Origin: Fibrobacter succinogenes
Lineage (GTDB): Bacteria; Fibrobacterota; Fibrobacteria; Fibrobacterales; Fibrobacteraceae
Reading direction: 5' to 3'
Assembly (NCBI GenBank): GCA_902794535.1
Contig: CADBHQ010000012.1
Coordinates: 1-59,446 of the forward strand
Length of the DNA: 59,446 bases
The first letter of the stretch is position 1. The number at the start of each line of letters is the position of its first letter. The position numbers and the translations under genes are program-made. Shown piece after piece: positions 9,366 through 18,437 of the stretch. Under the pieces are notes generated by a model that did no database searches, was not told the DNA's origin, and saw only the letters and a program-made list of their open reading frames with translations.

Positions 9366-9484
9366 GAGATGTGTAATTATTCATTTCCTCATAGAGGATA
9401 ACTCTACTAAGGTGCTAAAGCACCAAGTATCGTTTATCTCATTTGTCATTCTACATTACACATTGCATGAGTGTCACTTAGCAA
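9366..9484. repeat. Intergenic hairpin and degenerate repeat region
   Basis: Non-coding. It holds hairpins TCCTC-ATA-GAGGA (9386-9398) and GGTGC-TAAA-GCACC (9411-9424), plus the phrases GAGATGTGTAAT and ACATTACACATT. These resemble the AT-rich inverted repeat at 25510-25590. Confidence 0.4.
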
Positions 9485-9514
9485 AAAAGCAGCATTGAAA
9501 TGCTGCTTTTTTTA
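9485..9514 (+). terminator. parE terminator
   Basis: An 11-bp stem AAAAGCAGCAT / ATGCTGCTTTT with a TGAA loop and a following T-run. Confidence 0.9.
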
Positions 9515-9552
9515 GTCTTTAAGGGGCATACCCCCGAGCCCAAGACTCAGTA

Positions 9553-10902
9553 CTACACTACTTTAAAAGCCTGCGTACGGGGCACGGCCTTGATGTTCTT
9601 GGTCTTGCCCTTGCCGGGCAGAATCATGAGCACCTTTTCCATGCGGGTGCCGTCCATCTTGAGAACGCGGAATGTATAACCCTTGATGGTGACTTCGGCG
9701 CCAGGAGACGGAATAATGCCGAGCGTTGCCTGAATCAGGCCCGAAAGCGTTTCCACGTGGGAATTTTCGGGAGCCTCGAGTTCCACGCCGAGCTTGTATT
9801 CCAAATCGGAAAGCGTCATGATCGGGTCGAGAATGAAACGGCCGTCCTTAAGGCGCTGCACGTCTTCATCTTCGTCCACGTCATCTTCGTCCTTGATTTC
9901 GCCCACGATTTCTTCGAGAATGTCTTCGAGCGTGACAAGACCTGCGGTTCCGCCATATTCATCGACCACGATGGCGAGCTGGTTACCCGTCTTGCGCAAT
10001 TCGGTGAGCATGTCGTCAATCTTCTTATGATACGGCACGAATACCGGCGGCATCACAAGCTTCATGATATCAAACGGTTCGTCGCGGTGTTCGGTGTACC
10101 ATTCCAAGAAGTCGCGGTTCGAAAGAATACCCACAATGTTATCGACGGTTTCCTTGTACACCGGCAAGCGGGAATGGCGTTCTGTATTCAAGACCTTCAC
10201 CAATTCTTCGAGCGGAGTACCAGCTTCGACGGCGCACATATCCACACGCGGCGTCATGATTTCGCGCACCGGAGTTTCCACGAAGTCGAAGATGTTCAAA
10301 ATCATCTGGCGTTCTTCTTGTTCCAGGCCTTCGGCATCGGGGTCAGCCTCATCCGAAAGGTCAGCCTGCGCCTGCACAGCGTCGCGGCGTTCTTCAGGCA
10401 AGAAGCTCAGTTTGGAATCGTAGCCCAAGACCTTCAGAATCTTGACAAAGAGCAGGTGGCAAATCTTTGCCGGCAGAGCAAACGGGAGTCGAATGAACTT
10501 GAACAGCGGAATCAGCACCACTGCAAAGGTATCCGGTTTCAAGTTTCCGAGCAGGTTCGCCAAGAACACCGTAATGGTGTAAATGCCGATGCATGCGACC
10601 ACCAGGTAAGCGGCAAAAGCCAGGAACCAGTAATCTTGCACCCAGTTCCAAGGAATCATCTGGAACAGGTAAAAGCCCAAAACGCCCGCACCCACGTTAC
10701 AGAAGATACGGCCGATCGAAATCGTTTCGTTAAAGCCCGGCAGTTCCACCAGGGATGCAACCACCTCTTCGCGACCTTCACGGTCACGAGCGTCACGCTT
10801 GGCATAAATGGCGCTAAAAGCAGCCTTGATCAGCGAAAACGAGAACGATGTCAGGACAAAAACGACAAGGAACGCGACGGCGTAACTTTCAGAAGATTCC
10901 AT
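9553..10902 (-). CDS. CNNM/CorC (HlyC) family membrane protein with CBS pair
   Basis: A 449-residue membrane protein of the CNNM/CorC family, linked to Mg2+/Co2+ transport or tolerance. The N-terminal DUF21 region has about four hydrophobic segments (residues 8-160). After a linker come two CBS motifs: REIMTPRVDMCAVEAGTPLEEL and a second ending in VVDEYGGTAGLVTLEDILEEIVGEI. A CorC_HlyC domain makes up the last 85 residues. Its start codon overlaps the ybeY stop (TAATG), so it is translationally coupled to ybeY. The pairing of ybeY with a CorC-type gene is common in bacteria. The transported ion cannot be told from sequence. Confidence 0.92.
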   Translation of the reverse strand: MESSESYAVAFLVVFVLTSFSFSLIKAAFSAIYAKRDARDREGREEVVASLVELPGFNETISIGRIFCNVGAGVLGFYLFQMIPWNWVQDYWFLAFAAYLVVACIGIYTITVFLANLLGNLKPDTFAVVLIPLFKFIRLPFALPAKICHLLFVKILKVLGYDSKLSFLPEERRDAVQAQADLSDEADPDAEGLEQEERQMILNIFDFVETPVREIMTPRVDMCAVEAGTPLEELVKVLNTERHSRLPVYKETVDNIVGILSNRDFLEWYTEHRDEPFDIMKLVMPPVFVPYHKKIDDMLTELRKTGNQLAIVVDEYGGTAGLVTLEDILEEIVGEIKDEDDVDEDEDVQRLKDGRFILDPIMTLSDLEYKLGVELEAPENSHVETLSGLIQATLGIIPSPGAEVTIKGYTFRVLKMDGTRMEKVLMILPGKGKTKNIKAVPRTQAFKVV

Positions 10903-11384
10903 TAGGCACCTTCCTTGTACGGGTCAAGTCCCAGGAATTCGCATTCGCGCTTGCGCATCACCTTGCGGTCGGCGGCCTTGATGTGGTCGTAACCCGAAAG
11001 GTGCAAAAGCCCGTGTACAATCACGCGCTTCATTTCGGCGTAGAACGTGTTGCCGTATTCGGGAGCCTGGCGGCGCACCTGCTCACGGGCGATGTAGATT
11101 TCGCCGAGCATGGCCTCATCTTCAGGGATTTCGACTCCAAGTTCGTTTTTCCATTCAAACGAAAGAACGTCGGTCACCTTGTCGAGACCGCGATAGTCGC
11201 GGTTCATGGTGCGCACGAACTCGTCGGTGCAGAGCACGATATTCACGTCTTTTTCCTTGCCTTCTTCGGCAAGGAGCTTGCGAGCCATCTTTTCGAACTT
11301 GTCCTTATACGGAAAAGCCTCGATGTCCCCCTCGCAAAGGAACTCGATATTATACTTCTTCTTTCGACTAGCAGGGTCTGGCAT
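10902..11384 (-). CDS. ybeY: Endoribonuclease YbeY (16S rRNA maturation)
   Basis: Zinc-dependent endoribonuclease acting in 16S rRNA 3' end maturation and ribosome quality control. The 160 residues have the family's MNRDYRGLDKVTDVLSFEW block and the metal site HGLLHLSGYDH (H-x3-H-x5-H). It is the middle gene of a minus-strand trio: its start overlaps the stop of the upstream small gene and its stop overlaps the CNNM start, both as TAATG. Confidence 0.96.
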   Translation of the reverse strand: MPDPASRKKKYNIEFLCEGDIEAFPYKDKFEKMARKLLAEEGKEKDVNIVLCTDEFVRTMNRDYRGLDKVTDVLSFEWKNELGVEIPEDEAMLGEIYIAREQVRRQAPEYGNTFYAEMKRVIVHGLLHLSGYDHIKAADRKVMRKRECEFLGLDPYKEGA

Positions 11385-11668
11385 TAAATGTTATACCACT
11401 TCTTGAGGACGTCTATGATAGCTTCGGCCTGGGCCTTGCCCGTAATCTTGAACTTGCCCTGGGGTTTGAAATTGCCCGCCATCTTGCGGTAGCGGCGCAG
11501 CGACACCTTGGGTTCGGTAAATTCACCGGTCTTCGGGTCCCTTTCCTGGTAAAAGAACATCACGGTCGGCCATGCACCCTTCGAAAGGATTTCCTTGCCG
11601 ATTTCCTTGATGACTTCTTCACCGGTATCTTCATCGCTATAGGCAACGGTCAGTTCTTCAACTTCCAT
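11384..11668 (-). CDS. Small conserved-looking protein upstream of ybeY
   Basis: A 94-residue hydrophilic protein of unknown family (MEVEELTVAYSDEDTGEE, then GAWPTVMFFYQERDPKTGEF and VSLRRYRKMAGNFKPQGKFK). Its composition is balanced, with no signal peptide or membrane helix. It is the first gene of a tightly coupled operon with ybeY and the CNNM gene (TAATG overlaps), which suggests a role near ribosome maturation or RNA handling, but only by context. KFKITGKAQAEAIIDVLKKWYNI predicts a C-terminal helix. Confidence 0.75.
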   Translation of the reverse strand: MEVEELTVAYSDEDTGEEVIKEIGKEILSKGAWPTVMFFYQERDPKTGEFTEPKVSLRRYRKMAGNFKPQGKFKITGKAQAEAIIDVLKKWYNI

Positions 11669-11817
11669 ATTCAGTCCTGTAGTTATAGGTTTCGACCTTC
11701 TTTCAAAATGCTTTGAAAAAAGTCTTTATTTCATTACTTAGGTGTATTGCACACATTCTAAGTATGCAAAAAAAATACATATATTTACGGCAGAATGTTA
11801 CTATAAAGCGAGGCTTT

Positions 11818-13698
11818 ATGTCTTTTTCACGTTTTTTTAGCCTTCAAGCCGCCCTTCTAGCCATTCTTGTCGGGGTTACATTTGCTGCAAAAACTGCTAA
11901 AATCCACTACGCTGTGGGTGAAGTATTCCTTTACCGCAATTCTGAAAAGCAGGTGGTAAAGTCTTCTGAACCGACTCCAGGCCTTAAAAAAGCCAAAAAC
12001 GTCAAGGAAGGCGACAACATCGAGACCCTTTTGGAATCCGAAGTCATTGTTGCACTCCCCGACGGCGGTTCCTTCAGCATTCAGGAAAACACCTTTGTCG
12101 CCATCACGAAGCTTTCTTTTGAAAACGGCGAAAACAATTTTGAAACCGTCGTCAAAAAAGGCAGCATGAAGTTCGACGTGCAAAAGCAGGCGAACAACAA
12201 GAGCAAATTCAAGTTCAAGACCGGCAACTCCACCGCCGCCATCCGAGGTACAGACGGCTTTGTGGGCGTATCGAACAGCTGCTCCATTGCATCTCTTGCA
12301 ACCGGAAATCTTGACTTTACCCCCGACGAAAATCAAAACATGACCTCTATTACAGGTGGTCAGACTATTGTTTATTGTAAAAAGGGACTTCTCATTCTCG
12401 AACTTGCCTCGTCGGGAAATTCGCAACTCTTTAACGCCCTCGACACGCTCCTGAGCAACACCTCTATTTCCCTTGATTCGCTCCAGAAAGCCATTCACGA
12501 AAAAGACAAGCAAATTTCGAAGCGCATAAACGAACAAAAAAGCAAGATTAAATGTTCCATTACCGCACTCCCCGACACGGTCTATTCTCCGAAACAGACC
12601 ATCAAGGCAACCTGCACCAAGGGAACACACGTCCGCATTTTTGACCAGCCGATCCGTTCCAATGGTTCTGAAATCAGCATCAACGTCGACTGGGAACCCA
12701 CCGAAGTCGGTCAAAAGAAATTCCCCGTCACCTGTTTCTTTGATGGAGATAATTCAACCTCATTCCAGTGCGGACTCGTAACAACCTATTACGCCCCAAA
12801 TCCGAACGAATCTACTTCAAAAGCGCCCCTAACCATCACATCAGGAACTCCGCTAGAAGTTTGCGACCCAGCAATGGCCACAGTCGAAGGAACATTTGAC
12901 ACAACCGACCTGCAAGCAAATCTCACGGTTTCGCTAGGCAAATACACTTCGGCAAACCTTATACCGCTAAGCGCAAAAGGACAATTTACGCATTCAATTC
13001 CCGTGTCCGATAAAAACGGGAACTGGGACGAAAAAAATATCTATGTGAACTACACATCGTCTACCAACGGCAAGTACAAAGAAACCATACCGCTTAAGGT
13101 TATCAAGAGTTGCAAGACCGTAAACCTGTTGCCTCCTAAATTAACGCTTTCTGTAAACAAGTGCAAAGCATCGCTTTCTCTTGATCAAAGCAAAGGAGAC
13201 AAATCTATTTATACCTTCTTCGTTGACAATGTCATCCAAAAGGAATCTTACTTCGAAAACGACAGCAAGTTTACCCAAAATTTGACTCAGGGTGTACATC
13301 TTTATACATTCCAGGTTGAAGATCTTGCCGGAAACAAGGACAAAATCAGCAAGACTCTTGAATGCTTCCCGCCCATCAAGACTGCCAAAATCCGCTTCGA
13401 CAATGGCGACATCGAATATCTTCCGCACGTGCCGCCTCCGCCAGACATACGAACCATTCCTAGATCTTTTGGTTTCTCAGTCACAGGGCTTCCGCAAAAC
13501 GACCCGATTTACATCAAGCAAATCGTGATTTCGCAACCCGGTAAGCAGAACCAGATACTTCGCGGTACGGATTTACAGTCAAACCATATTGACCAACAGG
13601 TCAACATCCCCTACGGCACGACCAAAATCAAGGTAACAGTCACTTTAAAGAGCGGCGAAATTCTTGAAAAACCCAAAACATACAGGGGCCCGCAATGA
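11818..13698 (+). CDS. FecR-domain secreted protein with Ig-like repeats
   Basis: With this start (GCGAGGC upstream) the protein has 626 residues and a clear signal peptide, MSFSRFFSLQAALLAILVGV. A longer in-frame start at 11713 would bury it. Residues about 25-150 match the FecR domain: VGEVFLYRN, the NVKEGDNIETLLESEVIVALPDGG core, and GNSTAAIRGT. In family members this region senses or binds envelope signals. The rest is beta-rich, with repeated Cys-containing segments resembling Ig-like modules, and ends in a Pro-rich stretch. Its last codons overlap the start of the outer-membrane gene (ATGA), so the two products likely act together. Confidence 0.8.
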   Translation: MSFSRFFSLQAALLAILVGVTFAAKTAKIHYAVGEVFLYRNSEKQVVKSSEPTPGLKKAKNVKEGDNIETLLESEVIVALPDGGSFSIQENTFVAITKLSFENGENNFETVVKKGSMKFDVQKQANNKSKFKFKTGNSTAAIRGTDGFVGVSNSCSIASLATGNLDFTPDENQNMTSITGGQTIVYCKKGLLILELASSGNSQLFNALDTLLSNTSISLDSLQKAIHEKDKQISKRINEQKSKIKCSITALPDTVYSPKQTIKATCTKGTHVRIFDQPIRSNGSEISINVDWEPTEVGQKKFPVTCFFDGDNSTSFQCGLVTTYYAPNPNESTSKAPLTITSGTPLEVCDPAMATVEGTFDTTDLQANLTVSLGKYTSANLIPLSAKGQFTHSIPVSDKNGNWDEKNIYVNYTSSTNGKYKETIPLKVIKSCKTVNLLPPKLTLSVNKCKASLSLDQSKGDKSIYTFFVDNVIQKESYFENDSKFTQNLTQGVHLYTFQVEDLAGNKDKISKTLECFPPIKTAKIRFDNGDIEYLPHVPPPPDIRTIPRSFGFSVTGLPQNDPIYIKQIVISQPGKQNQILRGTDLQSNHIDQQVNIPYGTTKIKVTVTLKSGEILEKPKTYRGPQ

Positions 13699-16600
13699 AA
13701 AACAGCGTCCTTTTTTCAATTATCGCCCTAACGACCGTTTTGGCATACGCCCAGGAACCGTCCGCTTTAGGACAAGGAACGCCACTAAGCGGTTCTGTCC
13801 ACGGATTTATCAAAGTTGACCAATCTCCATATACCGTCACCGGAGACATCACGGTTGAGCCAAACCAGGTTCTCGTTATAGAACCGGGCGTCAAGCTTCA
13901 ATTCGCTCCAGGAACAGGTCTTTATGTCAAAGGCCAGTTTGTTGCGGCTGGTTTAGGAGACGATGAAGTCGTATTCACTTCAGCAGCGAGCAATTCACAA
14001 AACGGAGACTGGAAGGGAATCTTTATTACCGGTAGCGAGCCTTCTGAAATCAGAGGTTCCATTATCATTGGTGCAGCAAACGGCATTGTCATTGAAAATA
14101 GTGCAGCCAGTATTCTGTCTAGCAAAATCAAAGAAACATCGAACCGCGGCGTATACGCCAAGAATTCAAAGGTGACAATCAGCGGAACGCAGTTCACCAA
14201 GAACAACGGTGCCGCAGTCCATATTGACAGTTACAGCGATGCCAACATTTTTGATGTTTATTTCGCCGACAATAACGTCGCCCTTTACAACGCCCCGCTC
14301 GCCATTACAGAAGTAACTTCGGCAAACTTTGAAAAGAACTCGTATGCCGTTTTGAACATGGCAAACAACCACTTGTCTTTCACCAACAGCCAGGTAAAGA
14401 ACAACAAAGTGGGCGCAAGTTCCGCAGACGTTTTGGATAAAGGTGTCATTGAAAGCATTGGAGGAAACGAAACCGAATTCAAGAAGGATTACAACGGTGT
14501 CGCACAAGCACTCCCTGCAAGTCCTGAAATTCCAGGCATTGAAAGCCGCCCGATTAATGCTAAGGATAAAATCGCAGACTTATTTGCACAAAAAGAGGCA
14601 AACGAAAACAAAGCGGATTCCACACAAAAGCCTTGGAGCCTTATCGGTAGCGTTTCTCTCGACAACCACTACCATCACATAAAGACCCGCAAGGTGCATG
14701 GAGAACGCACCTCGAACAGCTTCGAAGTTCCCGGTTTTGGAACAGACGCGAGCATTTATCTTTTGATGCAATCGACCGACGGCAAGTCCATTGAATTCAA
14801 CGGAGACATTTCCGCCAACACTTGGAACTATTTCTCGCCGAATCCGATTACGCTAACCTACACTGACAGCTACCACAAAGTTGTGTTGGGTGACTTTACG
14901 CAAGCCGGCGGCGACCTCTACATGACTTCGCTCCCGATCTTTGGTATCGGCTACACGCTATCACTCCTCAAGAATAACGCCAACCAGCCTGTGTTAGAAT
15001 TGAACGGATTCTTTGGAGAAAACCGCAAGCCCTATTTGATTGGAGATCGCCACCCCGATATTTACAAGAACTATATAGAAGATGGTGAAGCCCAGGCACA
15101 ACGCCTTGCTTACGGAGGATCTGTCAAATGGGCTCCCCTTCGCCACTTTGACATTAGCTTAGGCGCCATTTACGCCGATGATGAAATTCACGATCCGCTC
15201 CTGCGCGATGGCGGAAGCCGCACCACCATTACAAGCGAGCCCTTACAGCAATCGCTCACTTTGTACGCCGACGGAAACTGGCTATTCTACCCCGGTGATA
15301 TCGAACTGAACGGACAAATTGCTGTTGGCCGCGCCGACACCGCCGACGTTTTCAGGGAACGCGCAATCAACAAGGTGTTTACCCAAGCCGGAATCAGCAC
15401 GACATCGATGGCTAAACTCCGTCAACTGATGATAAACGAAAACAAAATCAATTCGCTTTCGGCAGAAGAACTTGAAGAAATCTTTGGCGGTAATACCACT
15501 TTGACTCGCCCGCAAATGCGCGATTCCTTGCGTACTTTGATTCGCGATGCCAAGACGCTAAAGAAGAACTACGACAGTGACCGTGACGAAGACCGCGTAA
15601 TGGGTCTCAATTGGGGCAGTCAGAATTTCGCCTTCGGAGCTTCGCTCTACTGGAACATTTACAAAACATCGATTTCTACCCACCTCAAATATATTGGTGA
15701 AGACTTCTACAGCGCAGGTTCTCCGGATCAGCTTTCGGACACTCGTGAATTCGGTGCCAACATCAAGCAAATTATCACAGACTTCTGGACGCTTAACTTT
15801 GGGTACGCCCTTAATATCGAGAATGCCGCAAAAGATGGCAAAAACAATCTCTTTGGCCTTGGCGAAGGAACCCAATGGGGACTTTACAGCAACAACAATT
15901 CCAAATGGTTCGACGAACACGAACTGGATTATGACCGAACCAAATACATCCAGAACTGGACTTTGGGAAACGATTTCAAAATTGGAAAAAACATCGACGT
16001 GAATGTCGGATACAATCTGGAATACCGCACCCAGTACCGTCCCTACCAACTCCGTGGTAACTATATTCTGGAAGACGGTATTTATAAAGATGATTGGTTT
16101 GCCGCACGCATGGGCAACGCAACAACCGAAATCGATGACGGAGAAACGATTACCGAAGTGGACGCTGCACGCTGGGCTCAATACACGGGACTTTGGGGCG
16201 AAGAATATCTCGCTTCTAAATTCCAGGAAAGAATCTACAAGAACACATGGAACTTGGACCTTTCTGTCAAGGCTTTCAATACCACGTTCAGAGCCGGCGG
16301 ACGTTGGACTCTCCGCACCGACGATTCCAAGTTCTATAAAGACGACTTGATTAAAGGCATGAATCTTTCGAATACAACTTGGGCTAAACTGGGTTACTAT
16401 TTTGGCGGAGCAGACTACTTTGAACACGCTTACCCACTTTCGGCAACAACCAATTTGAATAATATTCAGAATCACTTTGGTTTTACCCCCCGCTTTAAGA
16501 ACTACGAACGCAACGACATGACCGAACGGGAATTCACAATTGACGATGAATTCGAAATTCCGTTCCGGAATCGATTCCTGATTCTCGGCCTTTCCGCTGA

Positions 16601-16814
16601 ATTCCGTTACCTGAACACAGATTGGGAAGAGAACGGCAAAAGCGAAGACGAAACCGAAATGGACGTGTTGGGCAACATAAACCTGCGAGTAAACCACACC
16701 AAGCGTTTGAGCTCGGAATGGTATACGGGTGCAGCCTATTACCACCGCCCGGATAACTTGAGTGACGAATACAAGGATATTTACGGCGGTGTCCGCGTAA
16801 ATTACGTGTTCTAA
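13695..16814 (+). CDS. Outer-membrane protein with N-terminal beta-helix and C-terminal barrel
   Basis: A 1039-residue exported protein with signal peptide MKNSVLFSIIALTTVLAYAQ. Residues about 35-260 look like a right-handed parallel beta-helix: short repeats rich in N, G, V and I such as ITVEPNQVLVIEPGVKLQFAPG and SNRGVYAKNSKVTISGTQFTKNN. After a Lys/Asp linker, about 310-1039 has alternating amphipathic strands dense in Trp and Tyr and ends in NYVF. That is typical of an outer-membrane barrel with a terminal aromatic. It overlaps the FecR gene by 4 bases. No TonB-plug motif was recognised. The substrate is unknown. Confidence 0.75.
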   Translation: MKNSVLFSIIALTTVLAYAQEPSALGQGTPLSGSVHGFIKVDQSPYTVTGDITVEPNQVLVIEPGVKLQFAPGTGLYVKGQFVAAGLGDDEVVFTSAASNSQNGDWKGIFITGSEPSEIRGSIIIGAANGIVIENSAASILSSKIKETSNRGVYAKNSKVTISGTQFTKNNGAAVHIDSYSDANIFDVYFADNNVALYNAPLAITEVTSANFEKNSYAVLNMANNHLSFTNSQVKNNKVGASSADVLDKGVIESIGGNETEFKKDYNGVAQALPASPEIPGIESRPINAKDKIADLFAQKEANENKADSTQKPWSLIGSVSLDNHYHHIKTRKVHGERTSNSFEVPGFGTDASIYLLMQSTDGKSIEFNGDISANTWNYFSPNPITLTYTDSYHKVVLGDFTQAGGDLYMTSLPIFGIGYTLSLLKNNANQPVLELNGFFGENRKPYLIGDRHPDIYKNYIEDGEAQAQRLAYGGSVKWAPLRHFDISLGAIYADDEIHDPLLRDGGSRTTITSEPLQQSLTLYADGNWLFYPGDIELNGQIAVGRADTADVFRERAINKVFTQAGISTTSMAKLRQLMINENKINSLSAEELEEIFGGNTTLTRPQMRDSLRTLIRDAKTLKKNYDSDRDEDRVMGLNWGSQNFAFGASLYWNIYKTSISTHLKYIGEDFYSAGSPDQLSDTREFGANIKQIITDFWTLNFGYALNIENAAKDGKNNLFGLGEGTQWGLYSNNNSKWFDEHELDYDRTKYIQNWTLGNDFKIGKNIDVNVGYNLEYRTQYRPYQLRGNYILEDGIYKDDWFAARMGNATTEIDDGETITEVDAARWAQYTGLWGEEYLASKFQERIYKNTWNLDLSVKAFNTTFRAGGRWTLRTDDSKFYKDDLIKGMNLSNTTWAKLGYYFGGADYFEHAYPLSATTNLNNIQNHFGFTPRFKNYERNDMTEREFTIDDEFEIPFRNRFLILGLSAEFRYLNTDWEENGKSEDETEMDVLGNINLRVNHTKRLSSEWYTGAAYYHRPDNLSDEYKDIYGGVRVNYVF

Positions 16815-16832
16815 TTTTTAAATTTGGAGGTG

Positions 16833-18437
16833 ATGTTCACCTACCGCTACAGAGAACTAAGCGTTGCGCTTGCTAAGAAAGGCAAGTATCGCGAGGCTTT
16901 GGCCAAAGAACTCCGCCTGCACCCCGAAGAAATCTTCAATTTGCAGGTGGAGCGTTTTTCGTTGGATAGCCGTCGCAAAGGAGACCCTAAGTGGTCTTAC
17001 AACGTGATTTTCGACTTGAAGCGCGAAGTCCGCGCCACAGGAAATCACGCCAAGGGACTTGTAGCAGCAACGCGTGACAAAGAAACTCTTGAAAGCGACC
17101 CGCAGAAAAACAGCGTCGCAATGCCCGAGCATGTAGACGTGATTGGCGCAGGCCCGAGTGGACTCTGGGCAGCATTACATTTGCTACGTAAAGGTTTTGC
17201 GGTAGACCTGTACGAACAGGGCAAATGCGTGGAGGAACGTTTCCGCGACATTCGCCGATTCTTTGTCGACAGGAATTTTAACGCCTACAGCAACGTACTT
17301 TTTGGCGAAGGCGGTGCGGGGGCATTCAGTGACGGAAAGCTTAATACCCGCACCCGGAACCTGTTCGTGGAACAGGTTCTACACGACATGGTCGACTTTG
17401 GAGTCGACGAATCGGTCGTGACCTTCGCCAAGCCACATATCGGCACGGATCGTTTAGTGCTCTTGTTGCGAGAACTGCGCGCCGAAATTGCAAAACTTGG
17501 CGGCAAGATTCATTTTAGCACCGCGCTTGAAGACATCGAAATTAAGGATGGCCGCATTGCGGCGATCCAGCTGCGAGACGTTTCAACGCCAAATTCTCAG
17601 GCGAATTGGAAACCCTGCGAAGCCTTGGTGCTCGCCGTCGGGCATTCTGCCCGGAGCATTTACGAAATGCTCCACGCCCGTGGCGTCGCGCTCGAAAGTA
17701 AGGCTTTTGCCATGGGCGTGCGCGTCGAGCACCCGCAAGCGCTTATCAACATGCGCCAACTCGGCCTGAATGTAGACACCAAGCTCACGGGTTCCGCCGA
17801 ATACTTCCTCGCCACCCCGACACTAAACAAATCGAGTAGCGCCTACAGCTTCTGCATGTGCCCGGGTGGCGTTCTGGTGCCCTGCGCCTCAGAGCCCGGG
17901 ACCCTTGCCACCAACGGCATGAGTTACAGCCGCCGCAATGGCCCCTTCGCCAACGGCGCCATCGCCGTGCCCATTGCCGCAAGCGACAAACTCTTCGGCG
18001 GGCTTGAATTCCAGCGCAAAATTGAAAGCGACGCCTACGCGGTCGGCGGCAAAAGCTATGCCGCTCCGGCCCAAACCATCAAGGCGTTCCTCGCCCACCG
18101 CGAAGACAAATCGCTTCCGAAATCCACCTACCCCTGCGGGCTTGTGCAAAGCAATCTGTGGGACTGGATGGACAAAACCATTTGCAAGAGCCTCGCCGAA
18201 GGATTCCAGAACTTTGACAAGAAGATTCCTGGATTCATCGAAGAAGGCCTGATTGTCGCCCCCGAAACACGCACCAGCAGCCCACTACGCATGAGTCGCA
18301 ACAACGAAACGCTTGAAAGCGTGAATACCAAGGGCCTGTTTGTGCTCGGCGAAGGCGCCGGATATTCCGGCGGAATCGTCACTAGCGCCGCCGACGGCGT
18401 GCGACTCGCCCACTACGCGAAAAAGGAAAGCTTATGA
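16833..18437 (+). CDS. FAD-dependent dehydrogenase, COG2509 type
   Basis: A 534-residue cytosolic flavoprotein of the uncharacterised COG2509 family. The first 95 residues form the family's N-terminal domain (ELSVALAKKGKYREALAKEL). A Rossmann dinucleotide fold follows, with VDVIGAGPSGLWAALHLL and an acidic strand end. Then come the conserved SNVLFGEGGAGAFSDGKLNTR block and the C-terminal FAD motif GLFVLGEGAGYSGGI. GGAGG overlaps the start region: an in-frame TTG at 16824 and the ATG at 16833 are both possible, and ATG is chosen. Its stop overlaps the next gene (ATGA), pairing it with a pseudouridine synthase. The reaction is unknown. Confidence 0.88.
   Translation: MFTYRYRELSVALAKKGKYREALAKELRLHPEEIFNLQVERFSLDSRRKGDPKWSYNVIFDLKREVRATGNHAKGLVAATRDKETLESDPQKNSVAMPEHVDVIGAGPSGLWAALHLLRKGFAVDLYEQGKCVEERFRDIRRFFVDRNFNAYSNVLFGEGGAGAFSDGKLNTRTRNLFVEQVLHDMVDFGVDESVVTFAKPHIGTDRLVLLLRELRAEIAKLGGKIHFSTALEDIEIKDGRIAAIQLRDVSTPNSQANWKPCEALVLAVGHSARSIYEMLHARGVALESKAFAMGVRVEHPQALINMRQLGLNVDTKLTGSAEYFLATPTLNKSSSAYSFCMCPGGVLVPCASEPGTLATNGMSYSRRNGPFANGAIAVPIAASDKLFGGLEFQRKIESDAYAVGGKSYAAPAQTIKAFLAHREDKSLPKSTYPCGLVQSNLWDWMDKTICKSLAEGFQNFDKKIPGFIEEGLIVAPETRTSSPLRMSRNNETLESVNTKGLFVLGEGAGYSGGIVTSAADGVRLAHYAKKESL

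Noticed and set aside
11713..11817. Upstream start for the FecR-like gene
   Set aside because: It would put 35 residues in front of a clean signal peptide, and a better ribosome binding site precedes 11818.
16824..16832. TTG start for the COG2509 gene
   Set aside because: It would place the GGAGG inside the coding sequence and adds only three residues; the ATG at 16833 is kept, though its spacing to GGAGG is short.
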